From positions 186,001 through 250,000 of the forward strand of contig NZ_NEQV01000004.1 in NCBI RefSeq assembly GCF_002799245.1: a DNA stretch of 64,000 bases, in the 5' to 3' direction. The position numbers and the translations under genes were made by a program. Source of the stretch: Stenotrophomonas maltophilia (GTDB lineage: Bacteria; Pseudomonadota; Gammaproteobacteria; Xanthomonadales; Xanthomonadaceae). Position 1 is the first letter of the stretch; the number at the start of each line of letters is the position of its first letter. Below are positions 63,832-64,000 of the stretch, one piece after another. Below the pieces are notes generated by a model. The model saw only the letters and a program-made list of their open reading frames with translations, was not told the DNA's origin and did no database searches.

Positions 63832-64000
63832 ATGAGCACTCCCGCTGACAAGATCGCCGTGCTCGGTGCCGGTTCCTGGGGAACCGCACTGGCCAGCCTG
63901 CTCGCACGGCACGGTCACCCGACCGTGCTGTGGGGGCGCGATGCCGCCGTGGTCGAGGCCATCGACCAGCGCCACGAGAACCCGCGTTACCTGCCGGGCA
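63832..64000 (+). CDS. gpsA: Glycerol-3-phosphate dehydrogenase [NAD(P)+], N-terminal part (runs off the window)
   Basis: About 56 codons present. The Rossmann motif [20 protein letters not shown] and NPRYLPG match the GpsA N-terminus. It makes sn-glycerol-3-phosphate for phospholipids. It begins 18 bases after secB, in the conserved secB-gpsA order. Confidence 0.93.
   Translation, partial: MSTPADKIAVLGAGSWGTALASLLARHGHPTVLWGRDAAVVEAIDQRHENPRYLPG

Overview
The window is high-GC chromosomal DNA from a gamma-proteobacterium of the Xanthomonadales, most likely the Stenotrophomonas maltophilia complex. Three things point there. Many short palindromes with a GTAG head match the SMAG/REP family described in S. 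maltophilia. Several lipoproteins and one XVIPCD-type effector belong to families typical of the order. The gene neighbourhoods (glnA/glnK/amtB/ntrBC, hemD-hemX-hemY, secB-gpsA, mrfAB-like pair, tldD clusters) also fit. No rRNA, tRNA, prophage, integrase, transposase or CRISPR array was seen.

Layout. 1-990: 5' part of gltB. 1350-8561: an accessory-looking stretch with three small I78-type protease-inhibitor lipoproteins, a type IB topoisomerase, a candidate T4SS toxic effector with an adjacent lipoprotein that looks like its immunity protein, and a BlaI/BlaR1-like regulator-metallopeptidase pair behind a long palindromic operator. 8640-12154: an MrfA/MrfB (YprA/YprB)-like helicase-exonuclease pair. 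12377-13610: two exported proteins of unknown role. 13711-26074: one minus-strand operon of nine genes, with two Tat-signal TldD proteases, a TldE, DUF4159, MoxR, DUF58, a BatA-like protein, DUF4175 and a membrane protein. 26075-26828: a gene-free island of nested inverted repeats.

26829-44632: DUF938 methyltransferase, a large indolepyruvate ferredoxin oxidoreductase fusion, a TPR protein, a Ycf46-like AAA ATPase, ParA, SixA, YceI, a phospholipase D-family protein, a thioesterase, a PlsC-like acyltransferase, a YheT-like hydrolase, a TPR-sulfotransferase protein, a YbhB/YbcL protein, a META/DUF4377 lipoprotein and UppP.

44691-54599 is a nitrogen-control region: glnA behind a sigma-54 promoter with two NtrC-like sites, then glnK-amtB, then (after a 72-bp repeat array, two peptidoglycan enzymes, a small protein and a higBA toxin-antitoxin pair) ntrBC, whose start codon abuts an NtrC-like site. 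54693-64000: two tandem Cu/Zn superoxide dismutase lipoproteins, an unknown protein divergent from a thiolase, hemD-hemX-hemY, and a plus-strand run of a thioesterase, an exported protein, a rhodanese, secB and the start of gpsA.

Most interesting to follow up: the effector/lipoprotein pair (3477-5708), the TldD/MoxR operon with exported TldDs (13711-26074), the nested palindromic island (26198-26772) with its related partner near 32000, and the NtrC site touching the ntrB start codon.
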